This document shows positions 1 through 9,117 of a DNA stretch of 27,678 nucleotides, piece by piece. Position 1 is the stretch's first letter. Each line of letters opens with the position of its first letter. This DNA is from Schoenoplectus triqueter (taxonomy: Eukaryota > Streptophyta > Magnoliopsida > Poales > Cyperaceae). The notes under the pieces were generated by a model. It worked only from the letters and a program-made list of their open reading frames with translations. It did not search any database and was not told the origin of the DNA. The stretch spans positions 1 through 27,678 of the forward strand of contig CAXKVV010002023.1 in assembly GCA_964058805.1 (NCBI GenBank), read 5' to 3'. The position numbers were made by a program, and so were the translations under genes.

Positions 1-256
1 TTTCATTTTTCTTTTAAATCTAAACTAAATCACAATTAAGAAGTAGTTAGATTAGTTAAGATAGTTGGAGTATAGAAAATTTTTCTCAATTTTAATTTTA
101 AATTACTTGAAATAATCTTGGCAATTCCACTTGGTCCCATAGTGGGCCCCATCAATGGAAACCTTCTATTTTGTTGTTTGCCTTGGTCATTTGGTCTCAT
201 GGTATGAATGTATTTTCGAAGTCCATTTTTGCCAGCACAATCTCGGTACAAAGTTA
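1..256. other. left-edge intergenic DNA
   Basis: AT-rich sequence to the left of the first retrotransposon. I see no gene, repeat pair or RNA here. The short reading frame on the minus strand at 36-329 crosses the LTR boundary and has no recognisable protein features, so it is not called. The last five bases before the element (257-261, CAAAC) are the left target-site copy. Confidence 0.6.
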
Positions 257-261
257 CAAAC
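257..261 (+). repeat. target-site duplication CAAAC (left copy)
   Basis: CAAAC at 257-261 directly precedes the TG of the 5' LTR and recurs at 3999-4003 directly after the 3' LTR. A 5-bp duplication is standard for LTR-retrotransposon integration. It also fixes the LTR 3' end as TA, because the following CA belongs to the duplication. Confidence 0.9.
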
Positions 262-522
262 TGTAGAAGAACGCAACATTGAAGAAATGGACAATGCCCG
301 TACAAATAAGAATGGAGGCCAGACTGCACAGTGAACTGGCGGTTCGTTAGGAAGTTAGTTGAGGTCGTTTCAGAATTAGTTAGGCTGAGTTGTTTGTTTC
401 AACAGAAAGCATTAAATGTTTATGTTGTATTACACTTATAAATACGATTGTAAACCCTGTAAATGATATATAGAAAAATCAATGAAAAATATTTTCTACA
501 TCTCTCTCTATTTTTGCTTTTA
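262..522 (+). repeat. 5' LTR of copia element 1
   Basis: This matches 3749-3998 almost throughout: both begin TGTAGAAGAACGCAAC and end TTTTGCTTTTA. It is 261 bp against 250 bp for the 3' copy, mainly through small indels near 390-400 and 495-515. By eye there are over a dozen substitutions and indels, so the insertion is not recent. The 3' limit is fixed by the primer-binding site that begins at 523. Confidence 0.93.
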
Positions 523-533
523 TGGTACAGAGT
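523..533 (+). other. primer-binding site (initiator Met-tRNA type)
   Basis: TGGTACAGAG directly follows the 5' LTR. It differs by one missing T from TGGTATCAGAG, the complement of the plant initiator methionine tRNA 3' end that primes most copia elements. It supports the LTR boundary at 522. Confidence 0.82.
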
Positions 534-580
534 CTTGACAAAGCAAACACTTATCGTCAACGGCGACTCCACATCTTTTT

Positions 581-1198
581 CCTCTAGCCACTCGTATCTC
601 CACACCAATTCAATTTTCTCATCAATTCAATACAACTCTCAATCACGACAATTTTCTTGTCTGGCGATCTCAAATTCTGCTTGTTTTAAGAGGTCATAGC
701 CTTGTTGGATTTATTGATGGAACAAAATCATCACAACCTCAATTCATCACTGACTCAGATGGTGCTCAAAGTATTAATCCAGACTATGAAATCTGGCATC
801 AGCAAGACCAACTTATCTTAGTTTGGATCTTCAATTCAGTCTCCTTTCCACTTCTTGCACAAGTGGTTCGATGTGAGACAACTGCATCAATATGGAATGC
901 ATAAAATCAGGTGCATTCCTCACAATCCATGGCCAAGATCTTGGATCTCAAACTTCAGCTACAAACTATGAAGAATAGAGGACTGTCTTGTTCACAATAT
1001 CTTCAACAAATGCAAATTATGGCAGATCGACCGAGAAGTATTGGTACCGAAATTTTTGATCAAGACTTGGTATTGTATGCTCTCCAAGGCTTAGGATCTG
1101 AGTTTCAATCATTTGTCATAGCTCTCTCAATAAGAAGTGACTATCCTTCCATGGTAGAGTTCACCGGTCTTCTTCTTGCTCATGAAGTAGACTGTTGA
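581..1198 (+). pseudogene. copia gag (UBN2-type), broken by an in-frame stop
   Basis: Retrotransposon capsid gene. The frame containing 638 reads through a typical copia Gag start (LVWRSQILLVLRGHSLVGF near 656-712) and a Gag core (LDLKLQLQTMKNRG, then DRPRSIGTEI, near 940-1050). A TAA at 902-904 interrupts it; reading resumes in the same frame to about 1198. I see no clear initiating ATG, so the left limit is approximate. The product would be the RNA-binding capsid protein of the element. The stop and the loss of frame before the zinc knuckle mean no intact Gag can be made. Confidence 0.88.
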
Positions 1199-1269
1199 CG
1201 AATCTCAGATGCTCTTCAACTTTCACTGTGCATCTCACCACTGGTTCAAATTTCACTGACTAGAACACA

Positions 1270-1440
1270 ACATACTACACCAATTTCAAACATCGGCAAA
1301 ATCGAGGTAGAACTTACAACAATAGAGGTCGAACTGGCTATCGTGGAAGAGGTAGAGGTCGTCAAAACAATTTAAATTCTGAACAGTCTCAAACTCAATG
1401 CCAAATATGTGCCGGATAGGGTCACACTGCACTGTCCTGC
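1270..1440 (+). pseudogene. Gag zinc knuckle with preceding Arg-Gly stretch
   Basis: The frame containing 1399 reads an Arg/Gly/Asn-rich stretch (NRGRTYNNRGRTGYRGRGRG near 1312-1371), then C-Q-I-C-A-G-stop-G-H-T-A-L-S-C at 1399-1440. This is the CX2CX4HX4C nucleic-acid-binding knuckle of retrotransposon Gag, with all four metal ligands kept but a TAG inside it. Its frame differs from the upstream gag frame, so at least one frameshift lies around 1198-1290. Confidence 0.88.
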
Positions 1441-1519
1441 TATCACAGGTTTGGCATCCGTTACACTGCTTCCTCATCCTCATCTCAAACTCCACCTCAA
1501 CCTCAAGCTCTTCTTGTTG

Positions 1520-1760
1520 AACCATCTGCCTCCACTGTAACTGCTGATATGAACAATCTCTCCTCATCTCAGCCATATATTGGGCCAGAAGCAGTTCATA
1601 TTGGAAATGGTGCAGGTTTGTTGATTGCCAGTAAAGACACAGAGCTATCTTACATACGTCAACTAGAGCTCTTATACTGCATAATGTTCTACATGTACCA
1701 ACAATTACTAAGGACTTTTTGAGTATTTCTCAGTTGATCAAAGACAACAATGTAATTGTG
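1520..1760 (+). pseudogene. copia protease remnant lacking its active site
   Basis: Translation reads EPSAST, VTADMNNLSSSQPYIGPE, then VHIGNGAGLLI and LHVPTITKDFLSISQL. These are the flap and C-terminal parts of a copia aspartic protease, followed by the lead into the integrase zinc domain. The segment that normally precedes VTAD and carries the catalytic Asp-Ser/Thr-Gly is absent: 1519-1542 joins straight onto it. An active-site deletion is therefore visible. Family identity rests on the IGNG and LHVP...SVSQL-like motifs. Confidence 0.8.
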
Positions 1761-2320
1761 GAATTCTCATATAATTCTCATTTTATCAAGGATAAAGTGT
1801 CTTACAAGATCCTACTGCATGAAATTTTGCATTAGGGGCTCTATCAAGTGGTCTTCAGTGATCATCAGGCATTATAAGTATCTCAAGCTAAGTCTTCAGC
1901 AGATCTTTGGCATTTCAAACTTGCTCACCGTTCTAATGTAGTTTTAGAAAAACTAAAAAAGGCACATTTTATTTCTATTAAGCCATTTTCTTCTCTCTTT
2001 TTTTTCTGATTGTAATAAAACTAAGGCTCACAAATTATCATTTGTACCCTTACAGAATTGTGCCACCAAACCTCTTGAGGTTGTTCATTCAAACTTGTGG
2101 GGTCCAGCACCCATTATATCAAATAATGGAAATTGATATTATGTTCTTTTCACTGATGAGTTAACCAGATTTTCTTGATTGTACCCTTGTGCTTGTAAAT
2201 CCAATGTTGTATCTATCTTTAGTCAATTCAAGACTCGAGTTGAGAATCTGTTGTCAGCTTCAATCAAAATCTTCCAGTGTGATAGAGACAGAGTTCAAAC
2301 CTCTCATGAAGACCTATCCC
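1761..2320 (+). pseudogene. copia integrase fragment (zinc domain and start of core)
   Basis: Several frames and stops must be joined by eye. Visible are the GAG-pre-integrase region (ADLWHFKLAHRS near 1900-1936), a cysteine/histidine region near 2007-2035, and the start of the integrase core: VVHSNLWGPAP near 2080-2115, YYVLFTDELTRF near 2137-2174, and FSQFKTRVENLL near 2220-2255. The first catalytic Asp is replaced (HSNLWGP where HSDLWGP is usual). The rest of the core and the C-terminal domain are missing. The copia frame resumes directly in reverse transcriptase near 2350. Confidence 0.8.
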
Positions 2321-2357
2321 TGCTAGTGCACATGTCATAGGGGCAAAATAATTTTTT

Positions 2358-3120
2358 AAAGTCAAATTAAAGGCTGATGACACAATAGAAAGACACAAAT
2401 CTCGCTTAGTAGCCAAGAGATATATTCAATAAGAGGGCATTGATTACAATGAGACATACAGTCCAGTTATCAAACTAGTTACAATTAGAACTGTTCTCAC
2501 TCTAGCTCTATCTTACCATTGGCACATTCATCAATTGAATGTCAACAACGCTTTTTTTCATGGGGAGCTAGAGACCGTTTACATGGAGCAACCCTCAGGG
2601 TTCATTGATTCCCTTTATCCAGATCATGTGTGTCGACCGAAGAAAGTCTTGTATGGCCTCAAACAGGCTCCTAGAGCGTGGTTTTCCAAACTAAGGTCCT
2701 TCCTTTTATCTCAATCTTTCAAGTGTTCTCAGTCTGACAACTCACTTTTTATTCTTCACACATCAGACATCACTCTCTATGTGTTAGTCTATGTGGATGA
2801 TATCATCGTTACAGGCAACAACTCTAGCAATTCAACAACTTATGAAGAAGTTACAAGATCAGTTCTCCATCAAAGACTTGGGTTTCCTTAATGATTTTTT
2901 AGGAATTGAAGTTTCTCCCACTACCTCAGGTCTTCATCTGTCCCAAACAAGATATTTACTCAGTATCTTAGAGAGAGTCTCCATGAGAGATGCCAAACCA
3001 TGCCATACAGCAATGCAAACAGGTGATCAAATATCCAAATTTACTGGCACTCCTCTGGATGATTCTCAACTTTACAGATCTATTGTTGGGGCTTTGCAGT
3101 ATGCCACATCACAAGGCTAG
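2358..3120 (+). pseudogene. copia reverse transcriptase (RVT_2), frameshifted
   Basis: Recognisable in order are KVKLKADDTIERHKSRLVAK (from 2358), NETYSPVIKLVTIRTVL, QLNVNNAFFHGEL, VLYGLKQAPRAWF, and the catalytic YVDD box in VLVYVDDIIVTGNN near 2785-2826. Two defects are plain: a TAA near 2430, and a frameshift near 2830-2845, after which the protein continues as QLMKKLQDQFSIKDLGFLND. The motif A aspartate (usually QLDVNNAF) is Asn here (AAT at 2538-2540), so the enzyme would be dead even without the frameshift. A further frame change near 3112 leads into the connection to RNase H. Confidence 0.93.
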
Positions 3121-3748
3121 ACTTAACATTTGTAGTGAATAAAGCGTTCCAGTTTATGGCTGCTCCAACTGACATGCATTGGCAATTGGTCAAACGCATC
3201 CTCAGGTATATTCAGGGTACACTTTATCATGGTTTGGATTTCATATCTGCACCCAATCTAGTCTTTCATGCGTATTGTGATGCTGATTGGGTTGGGTGTC
3301 ACGATGATAAGCGATCAACCACAGAGTTTGCCATCTTTTTGGGACCCAATTTTATCTTCCGGTCTTCCAAAAAGCAGGCGATAGTATCTCGATCCTCTAT
3401 AGAAGCTGAATACCGCAGTTAAGTTGTTACATCTTCTGAACTTCTTTGGATCAACTCATTACTTGGTGAATTACATTCTCTTCCTTCACAATCTCCAACC
3501 TTGTGGTGTGACAATTTAGGAGCCACGTTTCCAGTTTCTAATTCGATTTTTCATGCTCAGACAAAGCATATAGAACTTGATTTTCATTTTGTCAGAGAAA
3601 AGATTGTCAATCGGCATCTCATTATCCAGTTCATTTGCTCTGCTGATCAATTAGGCGATTTCTTCACCAAGAGTTTGGCCAAAGCACGATTTTGTCTTCT
3701 GCGGGACAAGCTTCACATGTCTCACAACCCGTTGTGCTTGAGGGAGCC
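3121..3748 (+). pseudogene. copia RNase H domain with one in-frame stop
   Basis: After the frameshift near 3112 the frame reads RLDLTFVVNKAFQFMAAP and ILRYIQGTLYHGLDF, then RNase H proper. The acidic residues are visible in AYCDADWVG (near 3271-3297), SSIEAEYRS (near 3394-3420), WCDN (near 3504) and HIELDFHFVREK (near 3567-3602). A TAA at 3421-3423 follows EYRS; the frame is otherwise open and runs 73 bases into the 3' LTR before stopping at 3819-3821. This is the best-kept part of the element's pol. Confidence 0.93.
3738..3748 (+). other. polypurine tract of copia element 1
   Basis: The purine-rich TTGAGGGAGCC lies directly before the TG of the 3' LTR, where plus-strand priming occurs in LTR elements. 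It is short and slightly degenerate compared with the usual TTGAGGGGGAG. Confidence 0.6.
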
Positions 3749-3998
3749 TGTAGAAGAACGCAACATTGAAGAACTGGACAATGCCAATACAAATAAGAAT
3801 GGAGGGCAGACTGCACAGTGAACTGGCGGTTCGTTAGGAAGTTAGTTGAGATCGTTTCAGAATTAGTTAGGCTGTTTGTTCAACATAAAGCATTAAATGC
3901 TTATGTTGTATTACACTTATAAATACAATTGTAAACCCTGTAATGATATATAGAAAAATCAATGAAAAACATTTTCTAATCTCTCTATTTTGCTTTTA
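3749..3998 (+). repeat. 3' LTR of copia element 1
   Basis: The counterpart of 262-522, with the same TGTAGAAG start and GCTTTTA end, followed at once by the CAAAC duplication (3999-4003). An AATAAG-like stretch and a TATAAATACA box (near 3919-3928) are present in both LTRs and could be remnants of the LTR promoter or polyadenylation signals; that is inference. Confidence 0.93.
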
Positions 3999-4003
3999 CA
4001 AAC

Positions 4004-4780
4004 TTATGGCCTTATGCCGAATAATATATATCTCCGGATATTTTATCCAAAAGGAGCTCCGACAATTAAACACCATTTCCATGCTTTAATTTTTCTAGAT
4101 GGCAATAATTGGACGGCCGAGATGTAACTCAAATTTAATTTATGTGATGCATCGATGGCCCGTCTGTCCTCCTCAAAAATCACAATCCTTTGCTCTCTCC
4201 TTCTCTCTTTTTTTTTTTTGAAAACTTGGCAGTGGCTGCCAAGGAGTTGTATTAACTATAAATGTGAAGGAAGTACAGTGTGGCATCTCATACAACAACA
4301 AAAACAAACTAAACTGAAACCTAAACTGAAAAACCATCAAAAACAAAACGACGTTATCATTTGTGTCACCAAGTCCAAAACTACAGCGACTGAAACATCA
4401 GATATGCTTGTCATCTCATTTTTTCAACTGCGTGAGCCCATCCGAAAATTGAATCTATAACCCGAAGCCCTTAGAAAAAAAGACCTCTCTCTCTCTGGGA
4501 ATATCAGATTTTTTTTTTTCAAATGTAAACCATTTGGTCCGGCTTGGTTATTGTGCCAAGTGCGAGTGTGCGACAACTTTTCTTTTTTCTGATTTGTCAC
4601 GATATATCTGCTAAAGTAGAGCCTGTAATAACTGGATAAAAGTTCATCGATTAGATATCCCTGGACAACTTTTAATACGCATATTATTAGTTAAAGTTGT
4701 TTGAGCAGATTTTTTTTTGATAAATAAAAAAAAGAGGAAATTGGTATAATTGTTCTGATTTTGTGCGAGTGTAGTGTGCA
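4004..4780. other. intergenic DNA with a poly-T boundary and a perfect hairpin
   Basis: No gene is seen. Poly-T at 4208-4219 is followed by GAAAACTTGGCAGTGGCTGCCAAGG. That contains a perfect 8-bp stem with a 3-base loop at 4225-4243 (CTTGGCAG / CTGCCAAG). Read on the minus strand, this looks like the A-tailed 3' end of a retroposon, but no matching body or target duplication could be defined. The + strand reading frame at 4155-4460 has no protein-like features. Confidence 0.4.
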
Positions 4781-4870
4781 TCGAGTTTAAAATTCGGTTA
4801 TAGATACTTGGATTGAGTTTTAAATTCTGTTTCACAGGTCTGAACGAGTTTCAAATTCGGTCCCATGTGT
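4781..4870 (+). repeat. three imperfect ~32-bp direct repeats
   Basis: GAGTTTAAAATTCGGTT (from 4783), GAGTTTTAAATTCTGTT (from 4815) and GAGTTTCAAATTCGGTC (from 4846) are spaced 32 and 31 bp apart. Two closely similar units with the same 32-bp spacing occur at 6567-6625, so the array exists on both sides of the PMD relic. Confidence 0.75.
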
Positions 4871-5156
4871 GTACACTGCCGACACTGAGTCTGCACTGTT
4901 GTTTGGGAACATCACGGATCCGAATAAATTCAAACAAAACGTTCGTGTGTATCTAAAAAATAAAAATTAGATAAAACTTATAATAAATTCACATCCGATT
5001 GAACTTAATTATAGTAAAAATTATACCGTTGGACGGTCTCGTCATCGGAGTAGGCAGATGATTCTTAAAAATACTTCCGTAAACACGAGAATCAGATACT
5101 ATACATCAAGAACTTAACGTACTCATTCACTTTTCCCTTATTTTTGTCTTAAATGG

Positions 5157-5593
5157 TCATGGAATTATCAGTGATGTCGTCGGGCTGTATGAATCATCAT
5201 CCAACCCAACGAACATCTCCAGCGTCCCACTGCATTCATCATCAGTCACCCCGGTTATTGATTTTCCTATATTTTTTATATTTCAAAATCAGATTAGTAA
5301 ACTTTAAAAATAATATATAAAATAACATATAAAAATAATAAAATACCCCTAATAGACAATCTCTAGAGGCAGCACACATCCTCCAATGTCATCGTCATCT
5401 CGCCGACTGGTAGATAAAACATCGACGTCTCCGGTCACCACCTTTCGGCAAGCGTTGTCAACGGTGATCTATCTAACTGGCAATCTCCCATGATCGCTAT
5501 CTGATAGAGACCGAGTCGGTGTAGATATATATCAATCTGCTCGTTGTATGGTGCTTTCGGATGATGTACATTCAAACGGAGAGTGTTATGCGA
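5157..5593 (-). pseudogene. plant mobile domain (PMD) gene relic, two exons
   Basis: Minus strand. The first exon piece (5593 down to 5347, after a TTTTTTGCAG acceptor) translates to a PMD core: YLHRLGLYQIAIMGDCQLD, LTTLAERW, stop, PETSMFYLPVGEMTMTLEDV, CCL, stop, RLSIRG. It matches the family pattern of LITALVERWRPETHTFHLP-type sequences, as in MAIN-like and phosphatase-7-long-form-like proteins. The codon for R in WRPET is TGA, and a second stop (TAG) follows CCL. The donor GTATTT (5346 downward) and acceptor ATAG (ending 5267) then join in phase to the next piece (5266 down to 5157), reading GKSITGVTDDE, which corresponds to the family's DG-KPVTG motif. That piece ends at TGA 5159-5157. 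PMD proteins are plant nuclear proteins often carried by transposons. Two stops and the missing C-terminal half make this a relic. Confidence 0.82.
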
Positions 5594-6220
5594 CTGCAAA
5601 AAATAATTATTAGATAGGATATGCTAAAATAAATTATAAAATATATTATCTTTTCACGTTATCGGATTAAAAATATTTACATCGATTCTAGTCATCTGCG
5701 ATCTATGTTTATTTTATGATATGACAAGCAATTACAGATAGTTCATTTATAACTACAATTATATTAAAAAATTGCTAAAATTAAACATAATTATTCTCAA
5801 AATAAATAAAATTTATCCTAATTTTAAATTATATTATTCAATTCTAAAATATCTAAAATTAAGTATTACTACAATTGAACTAATTATAAATTAAAATGAT
5901 TATAACTAATTATGACTACAAAATATACTATAATTAAACTAATTATGACTAATTAAAATTAATCTAATTAAAACTAAACTAAATTAAATTAACCTAATTT
6001 AAATAAAACTATAATTAAATAAAATTAAATCAATAATTTAATGATAATTATTTTAATTAAAATAATCTATAAATAAACTAATTAAAACTATATAATTCAA
6101 AATTAATACTACAAATCAACCAAATTAAACACATTAACTATATTTCAATTATACTAACTAAAACTAACAAAACTAATAAATTTCTTAATTTCGGATTAAA
6201 AATGGAAAAAAATATTTACC
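5594..6220 (-). other. AT-rich low-complexity stretch (putative PMD intron)
   Basis: Dominated by variants of ACTAATTAAAATTA. No gene, RNA or clear tandem period is seen. It lies between a plausible donor (6220) and acceptor (5594), both on the minus strand. Confidence 0.45.
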
Positions 6221-6540
6221 TTCGAAAAATTGACCAAATCAACGGGTTTTTTTTTCAACTCTCCTCTGAAAATTATGAAGTTTGGCGCAATTGATTTGAA
6301 AATGGAGTTGAATTGAGGGAAAACAATTGAAAAAAAAATGATTTTTTTTCGATTTTGGAGAAAGAGGGAGGCAGCGGGGACACGATATGCTCTTTTGTTT
6401 TCCGAAAGGGAATGGCTCGGAGGAACGGATACAACTCTTCAAAAAAAGATTGGCTCAGGCCTTGGGAAATCTAGGGTTAAAGGCCGAAGGTCGTTGATAT
6501 TGAATGAAGAGAACAGAGTGGGAGGGGGGTGACAGATTTA
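6221..6540 (-). other. possible 5' leader exon of the PMD relic
   Basis: A block of more balanced base composition between AT-rich stretches. Read on the minus strand it is a pyrimidine-rich, leader-like sequence ending CGAAG/GTAAAT, a good splice donor at 6221/6220. A 627-bp AT-rich stretch (5594-6220) would be the first intron before the PMD exon. No PMD N-terminal coding sequence is recognisable in it, so untranslated leader or unrelated promoter sequence are both possible. Confidence 0.4.
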
Positions 6541-6560
6541 CACGATGGGTAAACGCCTCG

Positions 6561-6625
6561 ACTTGGGATCTAGTTTAATTTTTGATTCAGAAAGTTAGGA
6601 TCGAGTTTCAAACTCAGTTCAGACT
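6561..6625 (+). repeat. second copy of the ~32-bp repeat pair
   Basis: GATCTAGTTTAATTTTTGATTC (unit from 6567) and GATCGAGTTTCAAACTCAGTTC (unit from 6599) are 32 bp apart. Together with the preceding ACTTGG they align with 4806-4866, in the same orientation and about 1.75 kb away. Confidence 0.65.
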
Positions 6626-8425
6626 ATGGAACCCTAAAACACGGGGTACTCGTACCAATTTACTATTTTTTTATTTTATTTACTAAAAAAATCTGCTGTT
6701 TCAGTATCTATTTTTTTTCCTTTTGCGGAGAAATGTTGTTTCAACATTCTTGATGAGACTCGTCGTTATTTAAATATTTTAAAAATAAATTGTCTTCAAA
6801 ATAAAATTATATGCGCGTGACACTTCAACATGCTCAAATATTATAATCCTCCCATTTTGATTTTGTTCACCTCCTCGTTGACTCGTCGTTTACAATTTGA
6901 AGGCGGGGTAATATTAGAATTCAACAATTTAAGTTTAAGAGCTGTGACAACAAACTATCTTACATACAGTAATATAAGAATTCAACCACTTGTACGGGGT
7001 GGAGCAAACATGAGTCCTTTAAGAGTTTCAGTGCTCGTTGGTGGTGCAAGAATGTGATTCCACGCATTTAATGGAGCAAACATGATTCCACACATTTTAG
7101 TGGAGAATGATTTGTGAGAAAATCCTGAATTGTTCAATTTCCTCCGCGTGATAAGCGAGAAATAGAAATCCTTTGTATATATAAATGAAACAGGTTTGAA
7201 ATAAATACTGGTATTTATGTTTGTATTTATTAAGCAGATATAAATATGAATACCAGACTTATGTTATAGAACTAGCTAGTATTCTAAACAAATACGACTG
7301 ACGGGATAACCGGATAAATTAAGGGTTATATGATCAACGAATATATATGTAACAATATGCACATATATTATACTGACAAATATAAAATAAAGCACTTTAT
7401 AATAGTAAAATAAAATGACAAAATGACAAAACAAAAAAAAATTGGAAGTTCATAATATAATAAAAGTATATAAAAATATGAGGTTATTTTTAACAAAAAT
7501 AAAAGGGAAATTAGATGTTCAGGTGTTTAAATAAGAAAATTGACATTTCAATATTTTTTGTGCAAATAAGAAAATATTGCATTTGTTTTTGTTTTGAATT
7601 CAGATAATCTGAGCATTCCTATTATATATTTTGATTCTTTGTCGCTTCAAAATATATGTATAGAGTACTGATGCATATCCGCATCCACGTCACTTTTTAT
7701 CAACACGAATGATATATAAAAATAAATAATTTTTTTTTGCTTAAAAGTAAATAACTGATTTATAAATATGAACAGTATATGAACGAATGATATGTAACAC
7801 GGACAAACAAAATGAATAATTATTAATTAATCAGCTCCACTTAACACTTCTAGCTCCGGTCGATCTCATATATTGCATTCAATAACATATCCATAAACAT
7901 GATGTGGCTAACATTTCACCAGCTAGTTATTTTTTAGTTATTCAGTCTATTGGAAAAAATATTATAGGCTGATTTACTCATGAGGGATCTAGATTTTGAG
8001 CTAGAAGGGACAAAAAATGATTTTTTTTTTCAGGGGCAAAACATATATATTTTCTATTTTTTATAAAAATATATATAATTGTAAGGATATTTTTACAAAA
8101 AAAATTCAGAGGCGACTGCCTCCTCCCCTGAGCCTACATAGATCTGCCCTGAATTTACCCCTTAATTAATACAAAATCACGAAAAAGAAAATACGAAAGA
8201 AAATTTGCTTTTCAGCGAGTCGCGTGATCAGAACGAAGGAACAAAGCAAAGAAGAAATAAGTTAGCACACAGTGAATTCTCAAAATAGAGTGTAGAGCGA
8301 GATATTTGATGAGAATCGCTTCATTGGCGAGCTGCTCTTTGTTTCGTGCTTCTTCTCTTTCAATGATCAATAACTGATACTTCGTACAGCTTTATTTTTC
8401 CTCCGACAAGCATGTTCCTCATCTC
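6626..8425. other. intergenic AT-rich DNA
   Basis: No gene supported. The frame at 6830-7057 lacks recognisable protein features. Around 7985-8160 is a stretch (AGGGACAAAAAATG ... GAGGCGACTGCCTCCTCCCCTGAGCC ... GATCTGCCC) that resembles eroded transposon 3' DNA seen widely in plants; no ends or duplication can be set. Near 8200-8400 the sequence turns less AT-rich and leader-like, with no open frame. Confidence 0.4.
7054..7109 (+). repeat. 28-bp tandem duplication
   Basis: TGATTCCACGCATTTAATGG (from 7054) is repeated as TGATTCCACACATTTTAGTGG (from 7082), with a shared GAGCAAACA/GAGAATGA-like tail. The spacing is 28 bp. Confidence 0.65.
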
Positions 8426-8540
8426 CTTCTGCTTTCATTTTTTTTTTCTATTGATTCATTTTAAACTTTGTGTTGGATCGACTTCTGCTTTCATTTTTCT
8501 GCTTTTTCAGTTTAGATTATGTGTTGATCGATTTGTATCT
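8426..8540 (+). repeat. 56-bp imperfect tandem duplication
   Basis: CTTCTGCTTTCATTTTT starts at 8426 and again at 8482. Each is followed, after a variable T-rich part, by a TTTAGA/TTTAAACT stretch and then GTGTTGGATCGA / GTGTTGATCGAT. The unit length is about 56 bp. Confidence 0.7.
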
Positions 8541-8756
8541 CAAATCCTAGATCGATGGAATCTAATTAATTTATCTAAATAATTAGGTTTTTAAAGATAT
8601 TTGAAGAAAAAACAATTCTTATTTTCAGAGTTTTCAATCTGATTACAGTATCTTTCAGAAATTCGCGAATTAATTTTTTTTTCTACTAACAAAAAAAAGG
8701 CTCATATCATGTCAAGGCATATTACTATCTAGTTGCTAGTTAATATAATTAATATC

Positions 8757-9117
8757 ATTGTTTTAAAATACGGCCGCATGACTGTATATACCGTCCGCTT
8801 ATACTTATGTGATGTGATGCCGCATGCATAAGAATATACATCAACATATTCAACAATATGCATTATTTTTTAAAATATTTATCATATTAAGCCTATAAAA
8901 TTAATTATATTATATTTTTCATTGAAATTATTCAAAATTATATTAATATCTTATTATATTTTCTTATTTTACATTAAAATTCTTCAAAAATAAATAATCG
9001 ATTCAAATATTATAAGAATTTTTTAGAATATATATCCACATACTGAATCGCATATCGTATATACGCTATGCAGTGACCAACCGCACGTATATTGAAATTC
9101 ATATTTTAAAACCTTGG
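8757..9117. mobile_element. MITE-like element with TTTTAAAATA inverted ends
   Basis: The left end TTGTTTTAAAATACGGCCGC (from 8759) and the reverse complement of the right end (AAGGTTTTAAAATATG..., from about 9114) share a terminal GTTTTAAAATA. Both are followed by a subterminal GC-rich patch (CGGCCGCATGACTG on the left, ACGTGCGGTTGGTCACTG on the right, read inward). The ~350-bp interior is AT-rich with no coding. No clean target duplication could be defined, so the element class is not assigned. Confidence 0.5.

Larger units (their letters stand above)
262..3998 (+). mobile_element. degenerate Ty1/copia LTR retrotransposon
   Basis: A complete but dead copia element of 3,737 bp. Seen directly: two LTRs (262-522 and 3749-3998), a 5-bp target duplication CAAAC on both outer sides (257-261 and 3999-4003), a primer-binding site directly after the 5' LTR, and gag, zinc knuckle, protease remnant, integrase, reverse transcriptase and RNase H in copia order. 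Both LTRs start TG and end TA rather than the usual TG...CA. The internal region is much shorter than a normal copia element because the protease active site and the integrase/RT junction are deleted. It also carries in-frame stops and frameshifts. The short LTRs and RNase H wording suggest the Ale/Retrofit side of copia; that placement is by eye only. Confidence 0.95.

Noticed and set aside
6830..7057. 75-codon + strand frame
   Set aside because: No recognisable motif, AT-rich surroundings, and it overlaps the start of a small tandem duplication.
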